From: Streptomyces griseus subsp. griseus
Lineage (GTDB): Bacteria; Actinomycetota; Actinomycetes; Streptomycetales; Streptomycetaceae
NCBI RefSeq assembly: GCF_003610995.1
Contig: NZ_CP032543.1
Span: 2,108,001-2,172,000, forward strand
Length of the DNA: 64,000 nt
Direction: 5' to 3'
Shown here: positions 10,301 to 19,658 of the stretch, in pieces
Layout of the letters: each line of letters starts with the position of its first letter
Numbering within the stretch: the first letter of the stretch is position 1
Made by a program: the position numbers and the translations under genes
Notes under the pieces: model-generated
What the model was told of the DNA's origin: nothing
Databases searched by the model: none
What the model saw: the letters and a program-made list of their open reading frames with translations, nothing else

Positions 10301-11377
10301 ATGCACCCTCGAACCAACGGTGACGGGCCCCACCCCGTCTTCTGCACCATCGTGCCGCCCCACGTCCTCGACAAGCTGTCGCACTCCGGCGACGCCCGGC
10401 TCGCCGATCCGGCCCGCCGCACCCTGGAGGCCGACGGCCTCCGCCGCAACCGCCGTCGGCTGACGGCCCTGGCCGCCGCGCCCGCCACCCCCACGGCGGG
10501 CGCGGTCCCCACCAAGCCCCACCGCACCCTGTACGACTGCGAGAACGGCACATCGCTGCCGGGCACCAAGGTCCGCGACGAGGGCGACAAGCCCACCTCG
10601 GACGCCAGCGTCAACCGCGCGTACGCCGGACTCGGCGCCACCTTCGAACTGCTGCTCTCCGCCTACGGACGCAGTTCGATCGACGGCAAGGGCCTGCCGC
10701 TCATCGGCTCCGTCCACTACGGCCACGAGTACAACAACGCGTTCTTCGACGGCGAGCAGATGGTCTTCGGCGACGGTGACGGGGAGATCTTCCTCGACTT
10801 CACCTACGCCATCGACGTCATCGCCCACGAACTGGCCCACGGCCTCACCCAGTACACCGCCAACCTGCGCTACGAAGGCCAGTCGGGCGCGCTCAACGAG
10901 TCCGTCTCCGACGTCTTCGGCGCTCTGGTCAAGCAGTTCTCGCTCGGCCAGAGCGCCGAGCAGGCCGACTGGCTGATCGGCGCCGGACTGCTGGCCCCGC
11001 GCGTCAGCGGGGACGCCCTGCGGTCGATGAAGGCCCCGGGCACGGCGTACGACGACGATGTGCTCGGCAAGGACCCGCAGCCCGGCTCGATGGAGGACTA
11101 CGTCGAGACGGAGGAGGACAACGGCGGGGTCCACATCAACTCCGGCATCCCCAACCGCGCCTTCTACCTGCTGGCCACCGCGCTCGGCGGCAACGCCTGG
11201 GAGCGGGCCGGGCAGATCTGGTTCGACGTGCTGACCGGCGGCGAGCTGACGGCCACCGCGGACTTCGCGGAGTTCGCCCGGCTGACGGTCGCGGCGGCCG
11301 GCGACCGCTTCGGGGAGCGCGGGGAGAAGGAGGCGGTCCTGAAGGCCTGGTCCGAAGTGGGGGTGGAGACGGAGTAG
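10301..11377 (+). CDS. Protealysin-like M4 metallopeptidase, no signal peptide
   Basis: A 358-residue zinc endopeptidase of the thermolysin family. HELAH (176-180) supplies two zinc ligands and the catalytic Glu; Glu200 in ALNESVSD is the third ligand; GGVHINSGIPNRA holds the transition-state His. Residues 1-75 form a short propeptide-like region (HPVFCTIVPPHVL), as in protealysins, not the long FTP-type prodomain of secreted thermolysins. No signal peptide is visible, so it should be made in the cytoplasm and leave by another route, if it leaves at all. The next gene encodes a matching inhibitor. No convincing ribosome binding site is present before the ATG. Confidence 0.92.
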   Translation: MHPRTNGDGPHPVFCTIVPPHVLDKLSHSGDARLADPARRTLEADGLRRNRRRLTALAAAPATPTAGAVPTKPHRTLYDCENGTSLPGTKVRDEGDKPTSDASVNRAYAGLGATFELLLSAYGRSSIDGKGLPLIGSVHYGHEYNNAFFDGEQMVFGDGDGEIFLDFTYAIDVIAHELAHGLTQYTANLRYEGQSGALNESVSDVFGALVKQFSLGQSAEQADWLIGAGLLAPRVSGDALRSMKAPGTAYDDDVLGKDPQPGSMEDYVETEEDNGGVHINSGIPNRAFYLLATALGGNAWERAGQIWFDVLTGGELTATADFAEFARLTVAAAGDRFGERGEKEAVLKAWSEVGVETE

Positions 11378-11480
11378 GAGGGCGTGGCCACCACGGAGGA
11401 GGGCAGGCTCATCGCGTAGGCGGGGCAGGCTCACGAGGCAGGCCCTCAGCGTTCGACCGGCCCCGGCCAGACAGGACCCC

Positions 11481-11747
11481 ATGCGCATTCAGGTCACCCG
11501 CACCGGCGGCTTCGCCGGCATCTCCCGCCACCACGAGGTCGACACCGAGGGCCGTCAGGACGCGGTGGAGTGGGAGTCGCTCGCCGATGAGGTCCTCGCC
11601 ACCGCCCCGGACGCGCCGCCGTCCGGGGTGCCGGACGGGTTCCGCTACCGGATCACGGCCGGGGACCGCACCGTGTACTGCGCTGACCCCGATCTGACCG
11701 GGGCCCAGCGCACGCTGGTCTCACGCGTCCTCAAGGAAGGCGCGTGA
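11481..11747 (+). CDS. Emfourin-type protealysin inhibitor
   Basis: An 88-residue protein starting MRIQVTRTGGFAGISRHH. The R-x-GG-x-AG motif close to the N-terminus is characteristic of emfourin/M4in inhibitors, which block the active site of protealysin-like M4 peptidases and are usually encoded next to them. Here it lies 103 nt after the M4 gene on the same strand, which strongly supports the pairing. It has no signal peptide, consistent with intracellular inhibition of its partner. Confidence 0.85.
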   Translation: MRIQVTRTGGFAGISRHHEVDTEGRQDAVEWESLADEVLATAPDAPPSGVPDGFRYRITAGDRTVYCADPDLTGAQRTLVSRVLKEGA

Positions 11748-11772
11748 GACCGGCGCATCCGTTCGGGCGCGG

Positions 11773-12738
11773 CTAGAAGCCCAGCTTCCGCAGCTGCTTC
11801 GGGTCGCGCTGCCAGTCCTTGGCGACCTTCACATGCAGGTCGAGGAAGACGGGCGTGCCGAGGAGCGCCTCGATGTGCTTGCGCGACTTCGTGCCGACTT
11901 CCTTCAGCCGCTTGCCCTTCGGGCCGATGATGATGCCCTTCTGGCTGGGGCGTTCGATGTAGACGTTGGCGTGGATGTCCAGCAGCGGCTTGTCCGCCGG
12001 GCGGTCCGTGCGCGGCAGCATCTCCTCGACGACGACGGCGATGGAGTGCGGCAGCTCGTCGCGTACGCCCTCCAGCGCGGCCTCGCGGATCAGCTCCGCG
12101 ACCATGACCATCTCCGGCTCGTCGGTGAGGTCACCCTCCGGGTAGAGCGGCGGGCTCTCCGGGAGCAGCGGGGCGATCAGGTCGGCGAGCAGGCCCACTT
12201 GCTGGTCCTTGACCGCCGAGACCGGGATGATCTCGGCCCACTCGAAGCCCAGCTCGTCCGCGAGGGCGGAGACGGCGAGGAGCTGTTCGGCCAGCGCCTT
12301 GGACTCGACCAGGTCGGTCTTGGTGATGATGGCGATCTTGGGGGTCTTCCTGATCCCCGCGAGCTCCTTCACGATGTACTTGTCGCCCGGCCCCAGCTTC
12401 TGGTCGGCGGGCAGGCAGAAGCCGATGACGTCGACCTCGGCCCAGGTGGTGCGCACCACGTCGTTCAGCCGCTCGCCGAGGAGCGTGCGCGGCTTGTGGA
12501 GGCCGGGGGTGTCGACCAGGATCAGCTGCGCGTCGTCACGGTGCACGATGCCCCGCACGGTGTGCCGGGTGGTCTGGGGGCGGTTGGAGGTGATCGCCAC
12601 CTTCTGGCCGACCAGAGCGTTCGTGAGGGTGGACTTGCCCGCGTTGGGGCGGCCCACGAAGCAGGCGAAGCCGGCCCGGTGGGGGGAGGTGGTCTCCGCT
12701 TGCGGGGCAGCGGATTCTTGGTTCGGGCGAGCGCTCAT
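11773..12738 (-). CDS. era: GTPase Era
   Basis: Essential GTPase that binds the 3' end of 16S rRNA in 30S assembly. It has 321 residues. G1 is GRPNAGKSTLTNALVG, G3 is LVDTPGLHKP, G4 is ITKTDLV, and G5 is near IPVSAVK. The C-terminal KH domain contains IIGPKGKRLKEVG. GGGGAG lies 10 nt before ATG 12738; the ATG at 12747 would touch that site, so the shorter form is chosen. It is the last gene of the phoH-ybeY-corC-MmcQ-cdd-like-era run. Confidence 0.96.
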   Translation of the reverse strand: MSARPNQESAAPQAETTSPHRAGFACFVGRPNAGKSTLTNALVGQKVAITSNRPQTTRHTVRGIVHRDDAQLILVDTPGLHKPRTLLGERLNDVVRTTWAEVDVIGFCLPADQKLGPGDKYIVKELAGIRKTPKIAIITKTDLVESKALAEQLLAVSALADELGFEWAEIIPVSAVKDQQVGLLADLIAPLLPESPPLYPEGDLTDEPEMVMVAELIREAALEGVRDELPHSIAVVVEEMLPRTDRPADKPLLDIHANVYIERPSQKGIIIGPKGKRLKEVGTKSRKHIEALLGTPVFLDLHVKVAKDWQRDPKQLRKLGF

Positions 12739-12887
12739 GGCGACCATTCTCCCCGATCCCGGCGGCGCTCCCGCACAGCGGTCCGCCGGGCGGGGCGGAA
12801 GGCCGGGCGGGAGGGCCCGGCGAAGCCGCCGGAAGGCACGGCGGGGGCGCGCCGCAGCACCGTGCGGAACCGCCCCGGCCCGGCCTG

Positions 12888-13250
12888 TCAGCCCGCCGTG
12901 ACCCGAAGGCGCAGGGTGCCGTCCGGGCCCGCGAGGAACACCGGGGTCTGTGGCCCGCCCAGGTCCCGTACCGCGGCGCGGTCGGCGTCGGCCGGGGTCT
13001 CGGCGGCGGAGACCACGGCGGCGGCCTCCAGCGAGGTGGCGCCGCTGGCGACCGCCATCGCGACGGCGGTCTGCAGGGCGCTCAGCTTCAACGACTCCAG
13101 CGCCACGGTGCCCGCCACGTACGTACGTCCCGTCTCGTCCCGTACGGCGGCGCCCTCGGCCACACCGTTGCGGGCGCGGGCGCTGCGCGCCAGGGTGACG
13201 ATCTTGCGGTCCTCGGCGTCGAGGCCGGCGGCGTTGGTGGTGTCGGTCAT
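12888..13250 (-). CDS. Cytidine deaminase-like protein lacking catalytic residues
   Basis: A 120-residue protein with the layout of a small cytidine deaminase: N-terminal helix (LDAEDRKIVTLARSARARNG), then AAVRDETGRTYVAGTVALES, which aligns with the substrate-binding strand. Where active enzymes have the C/H-A-E zinc and proton-transfer motif it reads LQTAVAMAVASG, and the P-C-x2-C ligands are replaced by LGGPQTPVF. No zinc site can be built, so deaminase activity is unlikely. The ATG at 13250 is where the conserved N-terminus starts. It lies between the MmcQ gene and era in a conserved operon. A pseudoenzyme or regulatory role is inference. Confidence 0.75.
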   Translation of the reverse strand: MTDTTNAAGLDAEDRKIVTLARSARARNGVAEGAAVRDETGRTYVAGTVALESLKLSALQTAVAMAVASGATSLEAAAVVSAAETPADADRAAVRDLGGPQTPVFLAGPDGTLRLRVTAG

Positions 13251-13318
13251 GGCACGAGCATACGAAGCGGTCGGGTGGCCGGGATCAAGCACCCCGGCCC
13301 GTCCCGTACGCGTACGTC

Positions 13319-13675
13319 CTACGGCCGGTCCAGCCGGAGCCGCTCCGCCTTCGGGAGGCCGGCGACCACCAGGTCGTAGGAGTCCTCGATCAGTTCGCGC
13401 AGCAGCTTGTCCGGGACGCCGGAGACCGTCACCGTGTTCCAGTGGCGCTTGTTCATGTGCCAGCCGGGCGCGACGGCCGCCGGGTGCTCCTCACGGAGGC
13501 GGACCGCCTCGTCCGGGTCGCACTTGAGGTTGACCGTGAGCGGGCGGGCTTCCAGCGTGGTGAGGGCGAACATCTTGCCGAGCACCTTGAAGACCGAGGC
13601 CTCCGGGCCGAACGGGAACTCCTCCACGCTCGCGTTGAACTCCAGGCAGAAGGCGCGCAGCCGCTCGGGCGTCAT
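13319..13675 (-). CDS. MmcQ/YjbR family protein
   Basis: A 118-residue single-domain protein with the family marks: LRAFCLEFNASVEEFPFG at the N-terminus, FKVLGKMFAL, LTVNLKCDPDEA and the C-terminal HMNKRHWNTVTV followed by an EDSYDLVVAGLPK helix. The fold is CyaY-like; some members are called DNA-binding, but the biochemical role is not established. Its ATG overlaps the stop of the upstream CorC-like gene by 4 nt (ATGA, 13672-13675), so the two are translationally coupled. Confidence 0.9.
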   Translation of the reverse strand: MTPERLRAFCLEFNASVEEFPFGPEASVFKVLGKMFALTTLEARPLTVNLKCDPDEAVRLREEHPAAVAPGWHMNKRHWNTVTVSGVPDKLLRELIEDSYDLVVAGLPKAERLRLDRP

Positions 13676-14973
13676 ACCGTCTCCGTCTCCGTCTCCGCTT
13701 CCTGTTCCTGGGGCTCCACCAGCACCGTGACGATCTTGTTCCGGCGGCCGGCCGTGGACTCGGCGGTGAGCCGGAGCTTGCGGCTGTCGGGCAGGTCGAC
13801 GACGGCCGACGCGCCGGCGATCGGGACCCGGCCGAGCGCCTTGGCGAGCAGTCCGCCGACGGTCTCCACGTCCTCGTCGTCGTACTCGTCGAGTCCGAAG
13901 AGGTCGCCGAGGTCCCCGATGTCGAGGCGCGCGGTCACCCGGTAGCAGCCGTTCTCCAGCTCCTGGACGGGCGGCAGCTCGCGGTCGTACTCGTCGGTGA
14001 TCTCGCCGACGATCTCCTCCAGGATGTCCTCGATCGTGACGATGCCCGCCGTGCCGCCGTACTCGTCGATGACTACGGCGACATGGCTGCGGTCCCGCTG
14101 CATCTCGCGCAGCAGGTCCCCGGCGTTCTTGGTGTCGGGGACGAAGGCGGCGGGGCGCATCGCGGTGGAGACCGGGTCGGCCTCGGACTCGCGGTTGATG
14201 TGGGTCTTGCGGACCAGGTCCTTGAGGTAGACGATCCCGACGATGTCGTCCTCGTTCTCGCCGGTGACCGGGATCCGGGAGAAGCCGGAGCGCAGAGCGA
14301 GGGTGAGGGCCTGACGGATCGTCTTGTAGCGCTCGATGGAGACCAGGTCGGTGCGGGGCACCATGACCTCGCGGACCAGGGTGTCGCCCAGCTCGAAGAC
14401 AGAGTGCACCATACGGCGCTCGTCGTCCTCGATCAGCGACTCCGCCTCGGCGAGGTCGACCATCGCGCGCAGCTCGGCCTCGCTGGCGAACGGGCCCTTG
14501 CGGAACCCCTTGCCGGGGGTGAACGCGTTGCCGATGAGGATCAGCAGCTGCGGGATCGGGCCCATGATCCGGGCCAGCGGCAGCAGGACGTACGCCGAGG
14601 CCGTCGCCGTGTTCAGCGGGTGCTGGCGGCCGATGGTGCGCGGGGAGACCCCGACGGCGACATAGCTGACGAGGACCATCACGCCCATCGCGAAGGCGAG
14701 CGCCTCCCAGGTCTCCGGGAACTTCTGCAGGCAGACATAGGTGACGAGCACCCCGGCCGACACCTCGCAGGCGACCCGCACCAGCAGGGCGACGTTGAGA
14801 TAGCGCACCGGATCGGCGGCGACCTGCGCCAGCTTCGCGCTGCCGCGCCGCCCGGCCCGGACCGCCTCGTCCGCCCGGAAACTCGACGTACGGGCGATCC
14901 CCGCCTCGGCGCAGGCGGCCAGCCAGCCGACGACGACCAGCAGGACGGCTCCGGTGATCAGGGGCGCGATCAC
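13672..14973 (-). CDS. CNNM/CorC-HlyC family membrane protein
   Basis: A 433-residue protein often labelled hemolysin. Residues 1-150 form the DUF21/CNNM transmembrane domain with three to four helices. It is followed by paired CBS domains ([16 protein letters not shown] ... [26 protein letters not shown]) and a C-terminal CorC_HlyC domain ([17 protein letters not shown]). Related proteins are linked to Mg2+ or other divalent cation export. It overlaps both neighbours by 4 nt (ybeY upstream at 14970-14973, MmcQ downstream). Haemolytic activity should not be inferred. Confidence 0.92.
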   Translation of the reverse strand: MIAPLITGAVLLVVVGWLAACAEAGIARTSSFRADEAVRAGRRGSAKLAQVAADPVRYLNVALLVRVACEVSAGVLVTYVCLQKFPETWEALAFAMGVMVLVSYVAVGVSPRTIGRQHPLNTATASAYVLLPLARIMGPIPQLLILIGNAFTPGKGFRKGPFASEAELRAMVDLAEAESLIEDDERRMVHSVFELGDTLVREVMVPRTDLVSIERYKTIRQALTLALRSGFSRIPVTGENEDDIVGIVYLKDLVRKTHINRESEADPVSTAMRPAAFVPDTKNAGDLLREMQRDRSHVAVVIDEYGGTAGIVTIEDILEEIVGEITDEYDRELPPVQELENGCYRVTARLDIGDLGDLFGLDEYDDEDVETVGGLLAKALGRVPIAGASAVVDLPDSRKLRLTAESTAGRRNKIVTVLVEPQEQEAETETETV

Positions 14974-15467
14974 GAGACGGTGGGGGCGGGAGAAGCGCCG
15001 GTGAGCCCGTGCTCACCGCGCCAGCCGTCCACGATGGCCGCCTGGAGGCCGAACATCTCGGCCTTCTCGTCCGGCTCCTCGTGGTCGTACCCCAGCAGGT
15101 GCAGCACCCCGTGGACGGTCAGGAGCTGGAGCTCCTCGTCCATGGAGTGCTGCGTCGGCGCCTCTTCACCCTGCTTCTTCGCGACCTCCGGGCAGAGCAC
15201 GATGTCACCGAGGAGCCCCTGCGGGGGCTCCTCCTCGTCCTTGGCCGGCGGACGGAGCTCGTCCATCGGGAAGGACATGACATCGGTCGGACCGGGGAGG
15301 TCCATCCACTGGATGTGCAGCTGCTCCATGGCGTCGGTGTCCACCACGATCACCGAGAGCTCGGACAGCGGGTGGATCCGCATCCGGGCCAGTGCGTAGC
15401 GGGCGATGTCGAGGATCGCCTGCTCGTCGACCTCGGTTCCGGACTCGTTGTTGACGTCGATCGACAT
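14970..15467 (-). CDS. ybeY: Endoribonuclease YbeY
   Basis: Single-strand-specific metallo-endoribonuclease needed for 16S rRNA 3' maturation and ribosome quality control. It has 165 residues. The zinc site H-x3-H-x5-H is intact in [16 protein letters not shown], and [14 protein letters not shown] is the second family motif. It sits 12 nt after phoH and overlaps the CorC-like gene by ATGA; phoH-ybeY-corC-era is a widespread gene group. Confidence 0.96.
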   Translation of the reverse strand: MSIDVNNESGTEVDEQAILDIARYALARMRIHPLSELSVIVVDTDAMEQLHIQWMDLPGPTDVMSFPMDELRPPAKDEEEPPQGLLGDIVLCPEVAKKQGEEAPTQHSMDEELQLLTVHGVLHLLGYDHEEPDEKAEMFGLQAAIVDGWRGEHGLTGASPAPTVS

Positions 15468-15479
15468 GGTGCGCTGCGA

Positions 15480-16544
<1,065 letters not shown>

Positions 16545-16680
16545 GGGCCGGCCCTCGGGCCTGCGCATACCTCCCGTTGCAGGGTTCTCGCTGCTCGACA
16601 ACCTCTGGATTACCCAGCCTACGACCTGGCAGTGACAACGCAGAGCGCTTTTACCGCCCGTGTGTACGACGCGCCCCGCC

Positions 16681-17880
16681 TCACTGCCGGAAGCCGATCG
16701 TGGGGACCGCGCGCCGCAGCGGCCAGGCGCGGGCCGTGGCGGGGAGCAGCTCCTCCAGGAACGCGTACCGCTCCAGGGCTGCGGGGTCCTGGCTCTCGCA
16801 GGTGCGGATGCGCTGCCACCAGGCGGCGATCTCGGCCCAGCCGGGTGCGGAGAGCGAGCCGCCGAACTCCTGGACGGAGAGGGCGGCGGTCAGCCCGGCG
16901 AAGGCGAGCCGGTCGGCGAGCGGCCAGCCGGCGAGGGTGCCGGTGACGAACCCGGCCACGAAGACGTCCCCGGCGCCGGTCGGGTCGAGGGCCTCCACCT
17001 CGATGGCGGGCACCTGGGCGCCGACGCCGGTGCGGCCGTCGACGGCGTACGCGCCCTCGGGTCCCAGGGTGACGACGGCCAGCGGGACGCGTTCGGCCAG
17101 CGCGTGGGCGGCGGCGCGCGGACAGTCGGTACGGGTGTAGCGCATCGCCTCCTCCGCGTTGGGCAGGAAGGCCTCGCAGTGCGCCAGGTCGGGCAGCGCG
17201 TCCAGCTCCCAGCGGCCGGTCTCGTCCCAGCCGACGTCGGCGAAGATCAGCGCGCCGTGCCGGGCGGCGGTGGCCACCCAGGGTTCGCTGCGGCCGGGGA
17301 CGAGCGAGGCGATGGCGGCACGGGCACGCGGCGGGCACTGGGGGAAGGCGGGGTCCGGGGTGCCTGCGGGAGGGGCGCCGGCCGTGCCGGTCCGGCCCGG
17401 GGCGGCGGGACCCTGCCCCGGAACGGCCGACGACGCGGGCGCGGGGGCCTCCCCGTCACCGGGCGCCGCGGGCGCCGGGGCCTCGTGGCCGTGGGAGACC
17501 ATCGTGCGTTCACCCTCGTACGCCATCGAGACCGTGACCGGGGAGTGCCAGCCGGGGACGGTGCGCGACATCGACAGGTCGATGCCCTCGCCCTGTTCGA
17601 GGGCGTCCCAGCAGTATTCGCCGTAGTGGTCGTCGCCGAAGGCGGCGGCGAGCGACGTGTGCAGGCCGAGGCGGGCCAGCGCGGTGGCCATGTTGGCGAC
17701 GCCGCCGGGGCTGGAGCCCATCCCCCGGGCCCAGGACTCGGTGCCGCGCACGGGGGCGCTGTCGAGGCCGGTGAAGATGATGTCGAGGAAGACCGTCCCC
17801 GTCAGGAAGACGTCGCAGGCGGGGTCCTGCGGGGCGCGCAGCGCCAGCAGCGGGTCGATCCCTGGAAGGTCAGTGCTCAC
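16681..17880 (-). CDS. PfkB-family carbohydrate/nucleoside kinase
   Basis: A 399-residue ribokinase-fold kinase. PfkB signature 1 is around SPGGVANMATALARLG (about 57-72); the anion-hole and catalytic-base signature 2 is DPTGAGDVFVAGF (299 onward, catalytic Asp in GAGD). GTG 17880 has GGAG 6 nt upstream. Between ERTMVSHGHE and the next conserved block there is a 50-60-residue Ala/Pro/Gly-rich insert that most family members lack. The substrate cannot be predicted. It is transcribed away from the MFS gene at 18310; the 430-nt gap between them holds repeated TGCATAAAC motifs. Confidence 0.88.
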   Translation of the reverse strand: MSTDLPGIDPLLALRAPQDPACDVFLTGTVFLDIIFTGLDSAPVRGTESWARGMGSSPGGVANMATALARLGLHTSLAAAFGDDHYGEYCWDALEQGEGIDLSMSRTVPGWHSPVTVSMAYEGERTMVSHGHEAPAPAAPGDGEAPAPASSAVPGQGPAAPGRTGTAGAPPAGTPDPAFPQCPPRARAAIASLVPGRSEPWVATAARHGALIFADVGWDETGRWELDALPDLAHCEAFLPNAEEAMRYTRTDCPRAAAHALAERVPLAVVTLGPEGAYAVDGRTGVGAQVPAIEVEALDPTGAGDVFVAGFVTGTLAGWPLADRLAFAGLTAALSVQEFGGSLSAPGWAEIAAWWQRIRTCESQDPAALERYAFLEELLPATARAWPLRRAVPTIGFRQ

Positions 17881-18001
17881 CGTGGGCTCCCCGGCCGTGC
17901 GGCAGATCTGGACAGTGTGAGATCCGGCCAGTCTGCCCGATTCGCGGTCCGGGGCGGCGCCTCCCCGCCGATCAGGGAGGGAGCGACATGCCATCCTGAC
18001 C

Positions 18002-18043
18002 TGCATAAACATGCGCTGATACCCGGGTTCCGAGTGCATAAAC
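18002..18043. repeat. Direct repeat TGCATAAAC, possible operator
   Basis: TGCATAAAC occurs at 18002-18010 and 18035-18043, exactly 33 bp apart, so on the same face of the helix. The first continues as ATGCG, the second as GCATAAG, so each contains a partial inverted repeat. The sites resemble streptomycete ARG boxes (TGCATA half-sites), but this is by eye. They lie in the 17881-18309 gap between a kinase (minus) and a transporter (plus); the rest of that gap holds nothing else I can support. Confidence 0.55.
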
Positions 18044-18309
18044 GCATAAGTGACCCAGATCACATCGGGGTGGCTTTCGGTCGGCCGGGAGCGCTTGATA
18101 CAAATTGCCCCGCGAGCACCTTCGGGATGTTGTCCGACGAGAGCCGCAATCCCGCTCATCTCGCCGTACCTTCCCGTATCTCCGCGTATCTCGCTGCATC
18201 TCCCCTCATTTTCGCCTTCCCCCGCTTGCTTCGCGCTGCCCTCCTCGGGCGCGCCCGCGTCATCTCCCCCTCCCTCCCTGCCTGCTCAGGCATGTCTTCA
18301 GGAACGCCC

Positions 18310-19658
18310 ATGTCCTCGCGCCGTGCCGCGTGGCCGCTGGTCGCCGTCTTCACCGCCGGCTACCTCGCCTCCTACCTGCTCCCCACCATCGTCGGCCGCC
18401 TCAGCGTCCATCTAGGGCTGACCCCCGCTCAGGCGGGCCTGGTCGGCAGTGCGCTGCTGCTGAGCTCGGCGAGTGCCGGGTTCACGCTGGCGGGCCGGGT
18501 CGAGAGGTACGGGTCCCGTACCCCGGCCCGGGCCGGTCTGGTGCTGGCCGCCGTGGGGTACGGCTCCGCGGCGCTGGCCGGGTCCGTGCCGCTGGTGGTG
18601 GCCTCCGTGGTGGTCGGCGGCTTCGGTTCGGGGGCGGCGACGGCGGTCGCGGCGGCCGGGATCGCCGCGCAGCGCGACCCGCACCGGACCTCCTCGCTCG
18701 GGCTGCTCACCGTCTCCGCCACGGCGGGCGCCCTCTATCTGACGATCCCGCACCTCGGCGGCGGCCACCGGCTCCCGTTCGCCGCGATCGCGCTCGTCGC
18801 CCTGCTCGTCTGGCCCGCGACCAGCCGGCTGAACGGCCCCACCGCACCCGAGGAGTCCACCTCCCGGATCACCGGCCGGCTGCCGCACCGCCGCTCCGGT
18901 CTCGTCCTGGCGGGCGGCATGCTCGTCTGGTCCATGGCGCAGAACGCGCTCTGGGCGTCAGCAGCCGCATCGGCGTGGTCCAGGCGGGGCTGACCGAGGT
19001 GACCGTCGGCGCGGTGTTCGCCGCCGCACTCGGCGCGGGGCTGCTGGGCGTCATGGGCGCCGGGGTGCTCGGCGCCCGGGCGGGCCGGGCGGTGCCGATC
19101 GGGCTCGGGACCGTGGTGATCGCGGGGAGCATCGTGGTCAGCTCCTCGGCCCGGGACCTCGGCTCGTTCGCGACCGGCGAGATCCTGTGGAACACCGTCT
19201 ACCCGGTGGTGCTCTCCTATCTGATCGGCCTGGCCGCCTCCCTGGACGTACGCGGCCGCTGGGCGGTCCTGGCGGGCTCGGCCTCCTCCGTGGGCGTGGC
19301 CTGCGGCCCGCTCCTGGGCAGTGTGCTCTCCGAGGAGGCCGGCTACCCGGCGATGGGGCTGATCCTCGGCGCGGCCACCCTCCTGGTCGCCGCGCCCGTC
19401 ACCGCCGTGGCCCTGCACACCGGTGGCCGCCCGCTGGTGCCCGGCTCGGTCCGCCGCCGTGGTGGCGCCCCGGCCGCCCTGCTGGCCGCCACCACCGGCA
19501 GCCTCTCCGGTGCCGTGCCGAAACTCGGCTCACCGGAACAGGCCGTCACCGAACTCCGCGTACGGCGCAGGCGGCTGGTGCGCAGCGCGATCCGGACGGC
19601 CGGTCCGGACGGCGGTCCCGGTCAGTCGAACGCGTACGCCTCGACCTCGGACAGATAG
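18310..19658 (+). pseudogene. MFS transporter, broken by a one-base deletion
   Basis: Reads as a 12-TM major facilitator in two frames. The first frame runs from ATG 18310 (MSSRRAAWPLVAVFTAGYLAS) to MAQNALW, then goes out of frame and stops at 18993. The second frame picks up as GVSSRIGVVQAGLTEVTVG and runs through four or five further TM segments to 19658. The junction is GGG at 18953-18955, where GGGG would give TGG-GGC-GTC and restore a 449-residue protein. A sequencing error in a G run is as likely as a real mutation. The 3' end overlaps the convergent deaminase gene by 37 nt. Substrate unknown; an in-frame ATG at 18292 is an alternative start. Confidence 0.85.

Noticed and set aside
13672..14973. 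Haemolysin
   Set aside because: CNNM/CBS/CorC architecture is a cation-transport-linked family; the haemolysin label is historical.
16660..18993. 777-residue plus ORF covering the PfkB gene and first half of the MFS gene
   Set aside because: Only the part after 18310 has protein-like content; the rest is antisense to the kinase and its promoter region.
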